DNA from: Zhongshania sp.
Lineage (GTDB): Bacteria; Pseudomonadota; Gammaproteobacteria; Pseudomonadales; Spongiibacteraceae
Reading direction: 5' to 3'
DNA: 64,000 bases
Assembly (NCBI RefSeq): GCF_029212375.1
Contig: NZ_JARGNU010000007.1
Span: 62,001-126,000 of the forward strand
This document shows, piece after piece, positions 1-8,328 of this stretch (position 1 is its first letter; each line of letters starts with the position of its first letter). The position numbers and the translations under genes were made by a program. Below the pieces are notes generated by a model. That model saw only the letters and a program-made list of their open reading frames with translations. It was not told where the DNA came from and made no database searches.

Positions 1-771
1 GATCCCAATTTGCAGAATATTCCAATTCGCAGCGCTGAGGGGCGGCGCATTCGTCAGGCCTTTATTGCGCCGCCTGGCTATGTGATTTTAGCTGCGGATT
101 ACTCGCAAATTGAATTGCGCATAATGGCCCATTTGTCGGGAGATCGCGGCTTAATTGACGCTTTTTCTCGGGGCGAAGATATTCATCGCGCCACCGCTGC
201 CGAGGTTTTTGGGGTGAGTCCCGCCGAGGTTAGCGACGAGCAGCGCCGCAATGCCAAGGCGATAAACTTTGGTTTGATCTACGGTATGTCGGCTTTTGGC
301 CTAGCGCGGCAGTTGCACCTAGGGCGCAAAGAGGCTCAGCAATATATCGATCTGTATTTTGAGCGCTACCCTGGGGTATTGCGCTATATGGACGAAACTC
401 GGGTGCTGGCATCTGAAAATGGCTATGTCGAAACTTTATTTGGGCGTCGCCTGCATCTGCCTGAAATCAATGCCCGCAACGGCATGCGTCGCCAGGCGGC
501 AGAGCGCACCGCAATTAACGCGCCTATGCAGGGTTCGGCAGCAGACATTATTAAGCGGGCGATGATCTCTGTAGATCAATATTTGAGCAGTAGTGCCGTG
601 GACGCGCGCATGATTATGCAGGTTCACGATGAATTGGTGTTAGAAGTGGCGCCAGCGGTGTTAGAGGTGGTTCAGGCCGAGGTGGTACGCCTGATGATGG
701 CCGCCGCGGCGCTTGCGGTGCCGCTGGAAGTGGGGGTTGGGGTTGGCGCAAATTGGGATGAGGCGCATTAA
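1..771 (+). CDS. polA: DNA polymerase I, C-terminal part (5' end outside the window)
   Basis: The reading frame is open from base 1, so this is the last 256 residues of a longer gene. It covers the polymerase palm and fingers. Motif A is visible as [16 protein letters not shown], the O-helix/motif B as [19 protein letters not shown], and motif C as [13 protein letters not shown] with the catalytic HDE. The enzyme fills gaps in DNA repair and replaces RNA primers on the lagging strand. The 5'-nuclease and 3'-5' exonuclease domains would lie upstream and cannot be checked. A candidate small RNA and then convergent engB follow, the same neighbourhood as in E. coli and Pseudomonas. Confidence 0.97.
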   Translation, partial: DPNLQNIPIRSAEGRRIRQAFIAPPGYVILAADYSQIELRIMAHLSGDRGLIDAFSRGEDIHRATAAEVFGVSPAEVSDEQRRNAKAINFGLIYGMSAFGLARQLHLGRKEAQQYIDLYFERYPGVLRYMDETRVLASENGYVETLFGRRLHLPEINARNGMRRQAAERTAINAPMQGSAADIIKRAMISVDQYLSSSAVDARMIMQVHDELVLEVAPAVLEVVQAEVVRLMMAAAALAVPLEVGVGVGANWDEAH

Positions 772-787
772 CTTTACAGCGCGGGGT

Positions 788-816
788 TTGCGAAATTAGA
801 AAACTAGGTCTAAAGT
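788..816 (+). promoter_or_regulatory. candidate sigma70 promoter for the polA-engB small RNA
   Basis: TTGCGA (788-793) and TAAAGT (811-816) are separated by exactly 17 bases. Each matches the sigma70 consensus at four of six positions. The start point would fall near 823. It lies just after the polA stop, with no protein gene downstream on this strand before the terminator at 900-930. Confidence 0.45.
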
Positions 817-822
817 CTAATT

Positions 823-930
823 GCCGTCTTCGTGAAGTGCTTGAGGATGGCGCCCGCGTTGGAGACTTGTCTCCCCCTGGCTCCAATAGGAGTAGGATTG
901 CCCGGTGACTTGAGTCCGCCGGGCTTTTTT
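823..930 (+). ncRNA. candidate small regulatory RNA between polA and engB
   Basis: This is a stretch of about 108 bases bounded by a promoter-like pair upstream and a strong intrinsic terminator at its end. It contains a second hairpin, GGAGA-CTTG-TCTCC, at 861-874, followed by a C-rich single-stranded run (CCCCC). An alternative pairing of TTGGAG (859-864) with CTCCAA (881-886) is also possible. No credible protein is encoded. In E. coli this locus holds Spot 42 (spf), and in Pseudomonas it holds ErsA; both are Hfq-dependent sRNAs. Position, size and terminator support an RNA gene; identity with either family is inferred from synteny only. Confidence 0.5.
900..930 (+). terminator. intrinsic terminator of the candidate sRNA
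   Basis: GCCCGG (900-905) pairs with CCGGGC (919-924). Inside, GAC and GTC can extend the stem around a TTGA loop. Six Ts follow at 925-930. It sits 8 bases before the convergent engB stop. Confidence 0.8.
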
Positions 931-937
931 GCGGGAT

Positions 938-1627
938 TTATTTTGGGCTTTCGTCTTCATCGCTGCTAATGGGCGTGCCGTCGTCGTCAAGATAGCTGAC
1001 GTTGACCATATTGACGGTATCCAGCCACTCGTCGAGCTTATTGCGCAACTCTTGCAGGCCGTCACCATTGGGTGCAGAAAATAGCTGCACGCTAATTAAA
1101 TCGCCGTATTCGGCAAGGCTCTTGCGTACCATTAATAAGGTGGCAGTGGCCGGCCCGCGTTTTAATTTGTCTGATTTGGTCAATAAAATGTGCATAGGCA
1201 TGCTGCTTTTGGTGGCCCAGCGCACCATTTGCTCGTCGAATTCAGTGAGCGGATGGCGAATATCCATCATCAAAACCATGCCGCGCAAGGATTGACGCTT
1301 TTGTAAATAGGCTTCTAAATTGCGCTGCCACTCATTTTTTACCGCTAGGGGCACCTTGGCAAAACCGTAGCCCGGCAGGTCGACTAGGCGCTGGCGGCCG
1401 CTGTCGTCCAGCACAAAAAAGTTAAGTAACTGGGTGCGGCCGGGGGTTTTACTGGTTTTTGCCAGCTTCTTGTTTTCGGTTAAGCGGTTGATCGCGCTGG
1501 ACTTGCCGGCATTGGAGCGGCCTGCAAAGGCAACCTCGGCGCCGCTGTCGTCTGGGCAGTAGGTGAGGTTGGGCGAGCTTTTTAAATAGCTGGCACGGCG
1601 GTAGTTCAGGGCTGGGCTTGATGACAT
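938..1627 (-). CDS. engB: ribosome-biogenesis GTP-binding protein EngB/YsxC/YihA
   Basis: A 229-residue TrmE-Era-EngA-EngB-like GTPase. The G1/P-loop GRSNAGKSS lies at about residues 36-44, G2 region TPGRTQ near 61, G3 DLPGYG at 83-88 and G4 TKSD near 150. Family members act in late 50S ribosomal subunit assembly and are essential in many bacteria. The length is slightly above the usual 200-215 residues because of an acidic C-terminal tail rich in D and E. The ATG at 1627 starts the conserved N-terminal region. It is convergent with polA and divergent from the cytochrome genes. Confidence 0.96.
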   Translation of the reverse strand: MSSSPALNYRRASYLKSSPNLTYCPDDSGAEVAFAGRSNAGKSSAINRLTENKKLAKTSKTPGRTQLLNFFVLDDSGRQRLVDLPGYGFAKVPLAVKNEWQRNLEAYLQKRQSLRGMVLMMDIRHPLTEFDEQMVRWATKSSMPMHILLTKSDKLKRGPATATLLMVRKSLAEYGDLISVQLFSAPNGDGLQELRNKLDEWLDTVNMVNVSYLDDDGTPISSDEDESPK

Positions 1628-1765
1628 AATCGGTCCGGGGGAATTTGCGAAAGCAGCGGCATTTTACGGCAATTATTGGCCCCAGCGCCATGTAGTTGTG
1701 TATAATGCCGCAGTTTTTACAATGACTCATCCTGCGCCGCTAAACGGAAAATTGAGAGGTAGATC

Positions 1766-2068
1766 ATGAATAAATGGCTTGTGGCTATACTGCTTTCATT
1801 GTCTGGAGTTTCTGCTTTTGCTGCTGAGCAAGCGGTACTGGATCGCTATCAGAAATCTTGTTTTGCCTGCCATGGCTTTGGTGCCAATGGCGCGCCAAAA
1901 ACAGGCGCTGTCGCCGATTGGGCGCCACGCTTAGAAAAAGGTATGGATACCTTGGTGAAACACGCCACCGACGGTTTTAATGCCATGCCGCCCAAGGGGC
2001 TGTGTTTTGATTGCAGCGCCGACGAATTTAAAGCCTTGATCGAATATATGGCTGCACCTCAGTCCTGA
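1766..2068 (+). CDS. cytochrome c5 family monoheme protein
   Basis: A 100-residue periplasmic cytochrome. The signal peptide is about residues 1-20 (ending AFA-AEQ), the heme site is CFACH at 32-36, the axial methionine lies in the NAMPPKG motif, and the C-terminal CFDC pair is the disulfide typical of c5 cytochromes. It is a small electron carrier to terminal oxidases or reductases. It lies 57 bases before the cytochrome c4 gene and is probably cotranscribed with it. An RBS-like GAGAGG precedes the ATG. The lipoprotein cytochrome at 9406-9810 is a clear paralogue. Confidence 0.93.
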   Translation: MNKWLVAILLSLSGVSAFAAEQAVLDRYQKSCFACHGFGANGAPKTGAVADWAPRLEKGMDTLVKHATDGFNAMPPKGLCFDCSADEFKALIEYMAAPQS

Positions 2069-2125
2069 GTTGACCGGTCTGAATGAAATTTTGCACAGAA
2101 TTATCTGCTTAAAGAGTACGTAACA

Positions 2126-2752
2126 ATGAATAAAACCGTATTAGTGATGTTTGCTTCCCTAATGTTTGCTGGCGCAGCCATGGCCGTAGACGGAAATCCC
2201 GCCGCGGGTAAAGCCAAGGCGGCAGCCTGCGCGGCGTGTCACGGTGCTGACGGCAATAGCGCGGCGCCCACCTTCCCTAAGTTGGCAGGTCAGGGTGAGC
2301 GCTATTTAGTTAAGCAAATTTCCGACATTAAATCGGGTGCGCGCTCGGTGCCGATGATGGCTGGCCAGCTTGATAATTTGTCTGAGCAAGATATTGCTAA
2401 TATTGCCGCGTTTTATGCGAGCAAGACGGCGAGTACCGGCCAAGCTGATCCGGCGCTGGCCGAAAAAGGCGCGGCGATTTATCGTGGCGGTATTGCAGAC
2501 CGCAATATCCCCGCGTGTTCAGCCTGTCATTCCCCTACTGGCAGCGGTATGGCTGCAGCGGGCTTCCCCGCCTTGAGTGGTCAACACGCAGACTACACCG
2601 CCACCCAGCTTAAAGCCTTCCGCGCTGCTGCAGATGGCCGCGAAGGTCGCAGCAACGATGGCGATGCGATGGTGATGCGCACAATAGCGTTTAAACTGAG
2701 TGATTCAGAAATTGAAGCCGTAGCAAGCTTCATTCAGGGCTTGCATAAGTAA
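2126..2752 (+). CDS. diheme cytochrome c4
   Basis: A 208-residue periplasmic protein of two homologous halves, each a class I cytochrome c domain. The signal peptide is residues 1-20 (AGAAMA-VDG). Heme sites are CAACH at about 35-39 and CSACH at about 131-135. The axial-methionine regions are VPMMAG in the first half and GDAMVMRTIA in the second. Cytochrome c4 carries electrons from the bc1 complex to cbb3 or other terminal oxidases. It follows c5 and precedes a thiol oxidoreductase gene; in Pseudomonas the cytochrome c4 gene also lies near polA, engB and dsbA, so the order is ancestral. A strong terminator follows at 2764-2791. Confidence 0.95.
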   Translation: MNKTVLVMFASLMFAGAAMAVDGNPAAGKAKAAACAACHGADGNSAAPTFPKLAGQGERYLVKQISDIKSGARSVPMMAGQLDNLSEQDIANIAAFYASKTASTGQADPALAEKGAAIYRGGIADRNIPACSACHSPTGSGMAAAGFPALSGQHADYTATQLKAFRAAADGREGRSNDGDAMVMRTIAFKLSDSEIEAVASFIQGLHK

Positions 2753-2763
2753 GCGCTGAATAG

Positions 2764-2791
2764 AAAAAAGGCGGCTTAGGCCGCCTTTTTT
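2764..2791 (+). terminator. intrinsic terminator after cytochrome c4
   Basis: GGCGGC (2770-2775), loop TTAG, GCCGCC (2780-2785) and a run of six Ts. A run of As before the stem pairs with the T run, so it could also work on the other strand. Confidence 0.9.
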
Positions 2792-2924
2792 ATCGCTGTA
2801 ATTTGTAGCTGCGAAACCATTGCTCGCCGCGGCGGTCAGAATTGGCTTATATATTGAAAAAATAATGATGCCGAGCGTGTCTTTGACTCACATTACCGCA
2901 TTCGAAAGTATAAAAGGGGGCTCC

Positions 2925-3623
2925 ATGCTTAAGAAAGTCATTTCCTTATTTAGTGTGTTTAGTTTTTTACTACTGGTATCGGCATGTAGCGATGGTGCTG
3001 AGCCGGCCAAGCCCGCTGCGCCAGCGGCCAAAGTTGCCGCCGCAGCCAGTGCTGAGAGCGTGGCCAGTAGCGGCGAGCATTACCTGCGCATTGCGCAGCC
3101 GGTGCATACTGCAAATCCAGATAAAATCGAAGTGACTGAGGTGTTCTGGTACGGCTGCAGCCACTGCTTTGATTTTGACCCGATGTTAGAAGCGTGGAAA
3201 AAGCAGTTGCCAGCAGATGTAGAGTTTCGTCGCTCACCAGCAATGTGGAATGAGTTGATGGTGGTGCACGCCAAAGCCTTCTATACCGCTGAAGCATTGG
3301 GCGTGATCGATGAAATGCACACCCCATTATTTAACGCTATTAATGTTGATCGCAACCCGTTGCGTGACAGCGCCGCCATCGAGAAGTTGTTTGTGGCCCA
3401 TACTAGCGTGGATGCTGAGAAATTTCGCAAAACCTTCGACTCTTTTGGCGTGAACAGCCAAGTGAAGCAGGCCGATGCCCGTGCCAGAGCTTATGGTATT
3501 GCCGGTACGCCAGAGTTGATCGTGAATGGTAAATATCGCATAACCGGCCGTTCGGCTGGTGGCAAAGCAGAAATGCTAAAAGTGGCTGAAGAGCTTATTG
3601 CCAAGGAGCGCGCTGCCAAATAA
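2925..3623 (+). CDS. dsbA: thiol:disulfide interchange protein DsbA, predicted lipoprotein
   Basis: A 232-residue thioredoxin-fold oxidase that introduces disulfides into exported proteins. The active site is CSHC at about residues 78-81, in FWYGCSHC; the cis-proline is in GIAGTPELI. A longer reading frame opens at 2820, but the ATG at 2925 has a G-rich RBS (AGGGGG) and begins a signal peptide. That signal ends in the lipobox LVSAC, with Cys21 as the likely lipidated residue, followed by an Ala/Pro-rich linker. Most proteobacterial DsbA proteins are soluble; lipid-anchored versions are known, for example in Neisseria. The DsbA call is firm; the lipid anchor rests on sequence only. Confidence 0.92.
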   Translation: MLKKVISLFSVFSFLLLVSACSDGAEPAKPAAPAAKVAAAASAESVASSGEHYLRIAQPVHTANPDKIEVTEVFWYGCSHCFDFDPMLEAWKKQLPADVEFRRSPAMWNELMVVHAKAFYTAEALGVIDEMHTPLFNAINVDRNPLRDSAAIEKLFVAHTSVDAEKFRKTFDSFGVNSQVKQADARARAYGIAGTPELIVNGKYRITGRSAGGKAEMLKVAEELIAKERAAK

Positions 3624-3636
3624 GGGTAGCTGCTCT

Positions 3637-3689
3637 AAAAACCGCTTACTTCCTCGGTGCTATCGCCGGTGGAATTAAGCGGTTTTTTT
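3637..3689. terminator. bidirectional terminator between dsbA and the ATP-grasp ligase gene
   Basis: AAAAACCGCTTA (3637-3648) pairs with TAAGCGGTTTTT (from 3676) around a loop of about 27 bases that itself can fold. T runs occur on both strands. It overlaps the last codon of the convergent gene at 3688. Confidence 0.8.
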
Positions 3690-4752
3690 ATGGCTGCTGA
3701 TTAGTGGCGGTTACATCAGAATTGGCTTCAGTGGGGGCCGCGAACGTCTCGTTATCACTATTCAATGCGCCGAGATTTTGCAGTGGCTGGGCAAATTCAC
3801 GCTGGCAAAATGCCATGCGCTTGGTCGGATTGGCGGTGGTAATGCCTTTGGCGTTGAGGCGATCAATCTCATCCTCTACCTGTTTGCAGCGCGCCGCTAA
3901 GCCGGCATCGTTGGCGATTTGAATGTTGAGGCCGGGTCTGGCGTTCAATTCCAGCATCAGCGGGCCTTGGTCTTTATCCAGTACCATGTCTACGCCGAGA
4001 TAGCCGAGGCCGGTCAATTCATAGCAGCGAGTGGCGAGCGACATAAAGCCATCCCAGTATGGCAGCTGTACGCCGCGCACGGGGTTGGTGGTGTCTGGGT
4101 GCTTATTGATGAGCTTATTGAGCCAAGTGCCATCGAGGGTGATGCCCGTGGCTAAATCGACACCGACGCCGATCGCGCCCTGGTGTAAGTTGGCTTTGCC
4201 GCCTGACTGGCGGGTGGGCAGCCGCAACATGGCGAGCAGAGGGTAGCCCTTGAGCACAATAATGCGAATGTCGGGCACGCCCTCATAGCTAATGGCGCTG
4301 AAGATGGGGTCTGGTATGACTCGGTACTCGATTAGCGCGCGGTCGCGATGTCCGCCCAGCGAGTAAATTCCCGAGAGAATTCCCGATATGTGAAACTCAA
4401 TATCTTCGGTGCTTAACAAGCGGCCAGAGGTAGTGCGGTAATAGCCTTCAAATTGATCGGCAATAACCAGAATACCGTCACCGCCTGCGCCTTGTGCGGG
4501 TTTAATCACAAAGTCGCTATGCCCTTTAACAATGTCTTTTAACTTGCCGATGCCTTTGTCGGAATCAATAATTCCGTACATGGTCGGCACGTGGATGCCG
4601 GCCTTGATGGCGCGCTCCTTGGTTTTGATTTTGTCATCGACCAAGGGGTAGAGATGGCGCTGGTTATAGCGCAATACATAATCTGCATTGCGCTGATTGA
4701 TGCCCATTACGCCGCGTTGGCGAAGATCTTTCCAAGTGCTGAATAAGGACAT
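3688..4752 (-). CDS. alpha-L-glutamate ligase-related ATP-grasp protein (RimK-like)
   Basis: A 354-residue ATP-grasp enzyme. The ATP-binding part is seen in FVIKPAQGAGGDGILVI (about residues 84-100), with the metal/ATP-binding LELNARPGLNIQIAN near 270-284 and a conserved SGGKANLHQGAIG segment. RimK relatives add glutamate or other amino acids to a carboxyl group; the substrate here is unknown. The start codon overlaps the stop of the upstream membrane protein gene by one base, and the three genes 6874-3688 form one operon conserved in proteobacteria. From memory, mutant-fitness work links this trio to osmotic stress. The C-terminal 40 residues (Q/N/T rich) are not conserved-looking. Confidence 0.88.
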   Translation of the reverse strand: MSLFSTWKDLRQRGVMGINQRNADYVLRYNQRHLYPLVDDKIKTKERAIKAGIHVPTMYGIIDSDKGIGKLKDIVKGHSDFVIKPAQGAGGDGILVIADQFEGYYRTTSGRLLSTEDIEFHISGILSGIYSLGGHRDRALIEYRVIPDPIFSAISYEGVPDIRIIVLKGYPLLAMLRLPTRQSGGKANLHQGAIGVGVDLATGITLDGTWLNKLINKHPDTTNPVRGVQLPYWDGFMSLATRCYELTGLGYLGVDMVLDKDQGPLMLELNARPGLNIQIANDAGLAARCKQVEDEIDRLNAKGITTANPTKRMAFCQREFAQPLQNLGALNSDNETFAAPTEANSDVTATNQQP

Positions 4753-6287
4753 TATTGCCTACCCTTGATCATGGCGTTGAAACGGAATAATTCAGTCAGT
4801 CGGTAGCCGCGGTAATGGCCGAGAATTAACATGAATGCCATAAATATCAACAGCATACCTGGGAAGGTAAACACGAAATAGGTCCATGCTGGATACGTCA
4901 TCATAAGGTGGGACAATGTCGCCGCGATAAGGGTGCCAATACCCACTTTGCCGGCGTGCAGGCCACCCCGCTCCTCCCAGACAATCGACATGCGCTCGAT
5001 CGACATGGTGAGAATAACCATGGGGAACAGGGCGATAGACAGGCCGCGGTCTAGGCCCAAGCGATGGCCGAGTACGCTGATCAAGGCCATGATAATCACC
5101 ACAAAGGTCAGTACCACCGAGAGTCGGGACAGCAGCTGGAGATGGAGATGCTCTAGATAGGATCGTATCGACAGGCCCAGCGCGGTGATTAAGGTGAATA
5201 GAATAATGCCCCACACCACTTGAGTTTCTCGGAACGCAAGGCCGATCAGGACCGGCGTAAAGGTGCCGAGGGTCTCAAGGCCAACTACATTGCGCAATAA
5301 TAAAATCAGCATTACGCCAATGGGAATCATCAAAATGATTTCAAAGGTTTGCTGGGACTGCAAGGGTAAGTCGTAGAGCGACAGCGCCCAGAATTTGTTC
5401 TCTTTTCTCTCGGCAATGGATTGCGCCAAGGTTATGGAATTCATAACTTTTTGGTTGGCAGTGATTTCCACTTTTAAATGGCGGCCACCTTCAACTTTGG
5501 CAATGGAGTCGTTGCCGGTCCACCACACCACGCGGTCGTCGGGCAGGCCCTGGGTGCCGGTCTCGGGATTAAAATACAGCCAGCGCTTGCCGTTATAGCT
5601 GCGCATCCACAGCTCTGGGCTCTGCGCTACGCCGCTAATTAAACGCAGGGTACGCACTCTTTCTACCGGAATATGCGCTGACGACAGCAGCAGTTCCAGT
5701 ACCATCGATTTATTGTCTTGGGTGTAATTATTGCCTAGCAATAGTCGGGCATTGTCATTGCTGGGCTCATTGATGAGCTTAATTGCTTCGCGAATAAAAG
5801 TTTCTATGTCGGCAGAGTGCTCGCGAATTGGCTTTAACAGAGCCTCCACTGCGACTTTTTCAACACCTTCTAGTTTGGGGCTTTCCTTAAACAGTGGGCC
5901 GGGTTCAGACTCGGAGAAGCGCGAATTGCTGCGCTTGGTCAGCATTAGCCGGTAAAACAGTTGTTGCTGGCCTTCGGCGCGGCGGGCCGACCACACTGCT
6001 TGACGATTATCGTCGACAGCATCGGTGTTTACCCCGTAGTTTTTAGAGATAAAACTCTCGTTAAGGGTAATGAACTTGCTCCAGCTTGGCGGTACATACA
6101 TTTGTACTTTGACTGGGGTGTTGTCGCGGGCGCTAAAGGTGAGCTTGGTATCAATTACCCACACCGGTTCCGTGGTGTCGGCAGATACGGGAATATTTAG
6201 CACGAAAATCTGCCATGCAGTACTGCCAGCGCCAATCAATAATAGCGCTAGTGCCAGTACCCTGACGTGTAATTTTACGCCCTTCAT
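4752..6287 (-). CDS. inactive transglutaminase fused to seven transmembrane helices (UUP1 family)
   Basis: A 511-residue membrane protein. It has an N-terminal signal anchor (about residues 8-28), then a large periplasmic region with a transglutaminase-like fold (around RVRTLRLISGVAQ and the PELWMRSYNGKRWLYFNP segment), then about seven hydrophobic helices from about residue 310 onward. The family is annotated as having lost the transglutaminase catalytic triad. It overlaps the upstream protease gene by four bases (ATGA) and the downstream ligase by one, so the three products are probably made together. A role in envelope or osmotic homeostasis is inferred from the family. Confidence 0.87.
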   Translation of the reverse strand: MKGVKLHVRVLALALLLIGAGSTAWQIFVLNIPVSADTTEPVWVIDTKLTFSARDNTPVKVQMYVPPSWSKFITLNESFISKNYGVNTDAVDDNRQAVWSARRAEGQQQLFYRLMLTKRSNSRFSESEPGPLFKESPKLEGVEKVAVEALLKPIREHSADIETFIREAIKLINEPSNDNARLLLGNNYTQDNKSMVLELLLSSAHIPVERVRTLRLISGVAQSPELWMRSYNGKRWLYFNPETGTQGLPDDRVVWWTGNDSIAKVEGGRHLKVEITANQKVMNSITLAQSIAERKENKFWALSLYDLPLQSQQTFEIILMIPIGVMLILLLRNVVGLETLGTFTPVLIGLAFRETQVVWGIILFTLITALGLSIRSYLEHLHLQLLSRLSVVLTFVVIIMALISVLGHRLGLDRGLSIALFPMVILTMSIERMSIVWEERGGLHAGKVGIGTLIAATLSHLMMTYPAWTYFVFTFPGMLLIFMAFMLILGHYRGYRLTELFRFNAMIKGRQ

Positions 6288-6874
6288 TCATTGTGCTCCT
6301 TGGCGTCTGCTTTTTTGCTGCAGAGGGATTTGTCTAGTAAGTATTTTTTGCTTGGATCCACCAGCGCGCCAAAGGCGGTCAGCGGCTCGGAGCCCACCAG
6401 CATCGGCTTTGAAAATTGGCGGCGATCGGCGAGATTTACCTCAACCAAATGCGACTGGCCGCCAACACACAGCGTTAATTCCAGAACTGGGCGGCGAGTG
6501 TAATCCTTTTCGTCTTCACCGTAATCAGATGCGCGCCGTTTGATGCGAATGTGTTTGCTCAGTGGCAGGGTAACGGATTTAAGCGTGTTATCTGGCAGTA
6601 CAAGATCAAAGTGGACAAGGTCATCTTTTTTGCCTTTGCCCTTCTCTACTTTGGCGTTAATTGCGTTGATTGAGGCGCTCTCGGCACCGGTGTCAATTTT
6701 CGCCTTATAGCGCACACCTAATTCTTCAATGTACACGTACTCGCTCAGACCAAACACGAGCTGGGGTTCGGCGCTGGCATTGTTGGGGTGGCAAATTAAA
6801 ATGGCGTTAATCAGTAATAGACTTAGGACAGCAGATCGCACGGTTTCTCCTTTCATTTTATTGTGCTCCGGCAA
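6284..6874 (-). CDS. retropepsin-like aspartic protease (ATP-dependent zinc protease family, DUF785)
   Basis: A 196-residue exported protein with a hydrophobic N-terminus (about residues 12-35, ending NNASA-EP). The aspartic-protease signature DTGAESASINA lies at about 62-72, preceded by GVRYKAKI. The fold is that of a single-domain retropepsin. It is first in a three-gene operon with the inactive transglutaminase and ATP-grasp ligase. The old label of ATP-dependent zinc protease is historical; the visible active-site motif is aspartic. ATG at 6874 is the first start, but an internal ATG six codons later (MKGETV) would give a tighter signal peptide. Confidence 0.85.
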   Translation of the reverse strand: MPEHNKMKGETVRSAVLSLLLINAILICHPNNASAEPQLVFGLSEYVYIEELGVRYKAKIDTGAESASINAINAKVEKGKGKKDDLVHFDLVLPDNTLKSVTLPLSKHIRIKRRASDYGEDEKDYTRRPVLELTLCVGGQSHLVEVNLADRRQFSKPMLVGSEPLTAFGALVDPSKKYLLDKSLCSKKADAKEHNE

Positions 6875-6954
6875 GCCCCCATAGCATAGTTCACTATCGA
6901 GCTGATTAGCCAGCGGCGGCGCTAGCGCGAAGCAATAAAAGTACTTACGGGGGC

Positions 6955-8325
6955 TTAGTCCCTCGCATCTTGAAAAAGTGCGAGGGTAATATGTCGCATT
7001 ATTCCGTGATCGACAATCGGTGCCGGATAATTGGCTTGGGTGGGAGGCTGATGGATAGACTTGCCTTGCAGGTGGGCTAGTTCGGGAATAAAACGGCGAA
7101 TAAAATGGCCGTCTGGGTCAAAGCGCTGCCCCTGGGTGGTGGGATTGAAAATACGAAAATAGGGGGCGGCGTCGGTGCCCGTAGAGGCGGCCCATTGCCA
7201 GCCGCCGTTGTTGGCGGCGAAATCGGCGTCGATGAGATTTTCCATAAAGTGGCGCTCTCCCCAGCGCCAGTCGATATGCAGATCTTTGCACAGAAACGAG
7301 GCGGTAATCATGCGCAGGCGATTGTGCATCCAGCCGGTGTCGCGCAGCTGCCGCATACCAGCATCGACAATGGGGTAGCCGGTGCGCCCTTCCCGCCAAG
7401 CATCAAATAAGCGCTGATCATTGGGCCAGGGAATTCGGTCGGTGTAGGCTTGATAGGCGCGCCCTTTTACCACTTGCGGGAAATGGTAGGCAATATGGCG
7501 ATAAAACTCGCGCCACAGCAACTCGTTAAGCCACGTGCCAGCGCCAGTTGTAGTGTTCCAAATAGCGTCGCCACACTCCTGCTGTAGGCGTGCTAGACAC
7601 TGCCTCGCACTGAGTAAGCCGAGTGCCAGAGTGGCGGATAGGCGCGAGGTGTTGTCGAGGTCGGGATAGTCGCGGCTGGCTTGGTAGTCGGCGGCGCGCT
7701 CGGTGCAAAAGCTGCGCAATTGCTCGAGTACAGCGGTTTGGCTAACCGGCCAGTCGTCAGATGCGCGCTCTTCGCCAAAAGCAGCGCAGTGGGGGTTGTT
7801 GGCGGCGGGGGCTTGGGCGGCGGGCCGGCGCAGGCAGCGAGGGAAATTGGCCATTAGATAATCGCGACTGCGCCGAGAAAATGGGGTGAATACTTTATAC
7901 GGTTCGCCGTTCGGCTTAGTGACCCGCAGCGGGTTAAGTAGGCTGTCGTCTATTAATTGCAGGGGAATGCCCTGTGAGAGACAGGCGTCGTCGCGCTGTA
8001 TTTCGTCAATGAGCCACTCGCGGTGAGCGTACACGGTATCGATATTATGTGCTTGGCAATAGTGCGTGAGCTGTCCAGCTATGTCACGGAAATGCCCCGC
8101 GTCGATGATGTCAAAAGCGATGCCCAGCTCGCCCAATTGCTGGCCCAGTTCATCCAGTGCGCGTCGCAAAAAATGCCGGCGTATTGGTGCAATGAGGTGT
8201 TCGTCTAGCTGCTGGGGACAGAGTAAATACACCCCGCGCACGGTCTCGTGCTCGGCGCAGGCGGCGCTCAATGCTGGGTGGTCTAGGCTGCGTAAGTCGT
8301 TGCGAAACCATACTAGTGCGGTCAT
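6955..8325 (-). CDS. phrB: deoxyribodipyrimidine photolyase (class I CPD type)
   Basis: A 456-residue light-dependent DNA repair enzyme that reverses cyclobutane pyrimidine dimers. The N-terminal antenna Rossmann domain begins ALVWFRNDLRSLDHPAL. The C-terminal FAD domain has TSRLSATLALGLLSARQ, ELLWREFYRH, GYPIVDAGMRQLRDTGWMHNRLRM and NNGGWQWAASTGTDAAPYFRIFNP, which carry the flavin-binding and electron-transfer tryptophan residues. The length matches E. coli PhrB (472). It starts 3 bases after the stop of the DUF523/DUF1722 gene, so both are one operon. A candidate ECF-type promoter lies upstream of the pair at 9321-9348. Confidence 0.96.
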   Translation of the reverse strand: MTALVWFRNDLRSLDHPALSAACAEHETVRGVYLLCPQQLDEHLIAPIRRHFLRRALDELGQQLGELGIAFDIIDAGHFRDIAGQLTHYCQAHNIDTVYAHREWLIDEIQRDDACLSQGIPLQLIDDSLLNPLRVTKPNGEPYKVFTPFSRRSRDYLMANFPRCLRRPAAQAPAANNPHCAAFGEERASDDWPVSQTAVLEQLRSFCTERAADYQASRDYPDLDNTSRLSATLALGLLSARQCLARLQQECGDAIWNTTTGAGTWLNELLWREFYRHIAYHFPQVVKGRAYQAYTDRIPWPNDQRLFDAWREGRTGYPIVDAGMRQLRDTGWMHNRLRMITASFLCKDLHIDWRWGERHFMENLIDADFAANNGGWQWAASTGTDAAPYFRIFNPTTQGQRFDPDGHFIRRFIPELAHLQGKSIHQPPTQANYPAPIVDHGIMRHITLALFQDARD

Positions 8326-8328
8326 GGT

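Noticed and set aside
2820-2924. Upstream extension of the dsbA frame (35 codons)
   Set aside because: It would hide the signal peptide; the G-rich RBS lies directly before ATG 2925.
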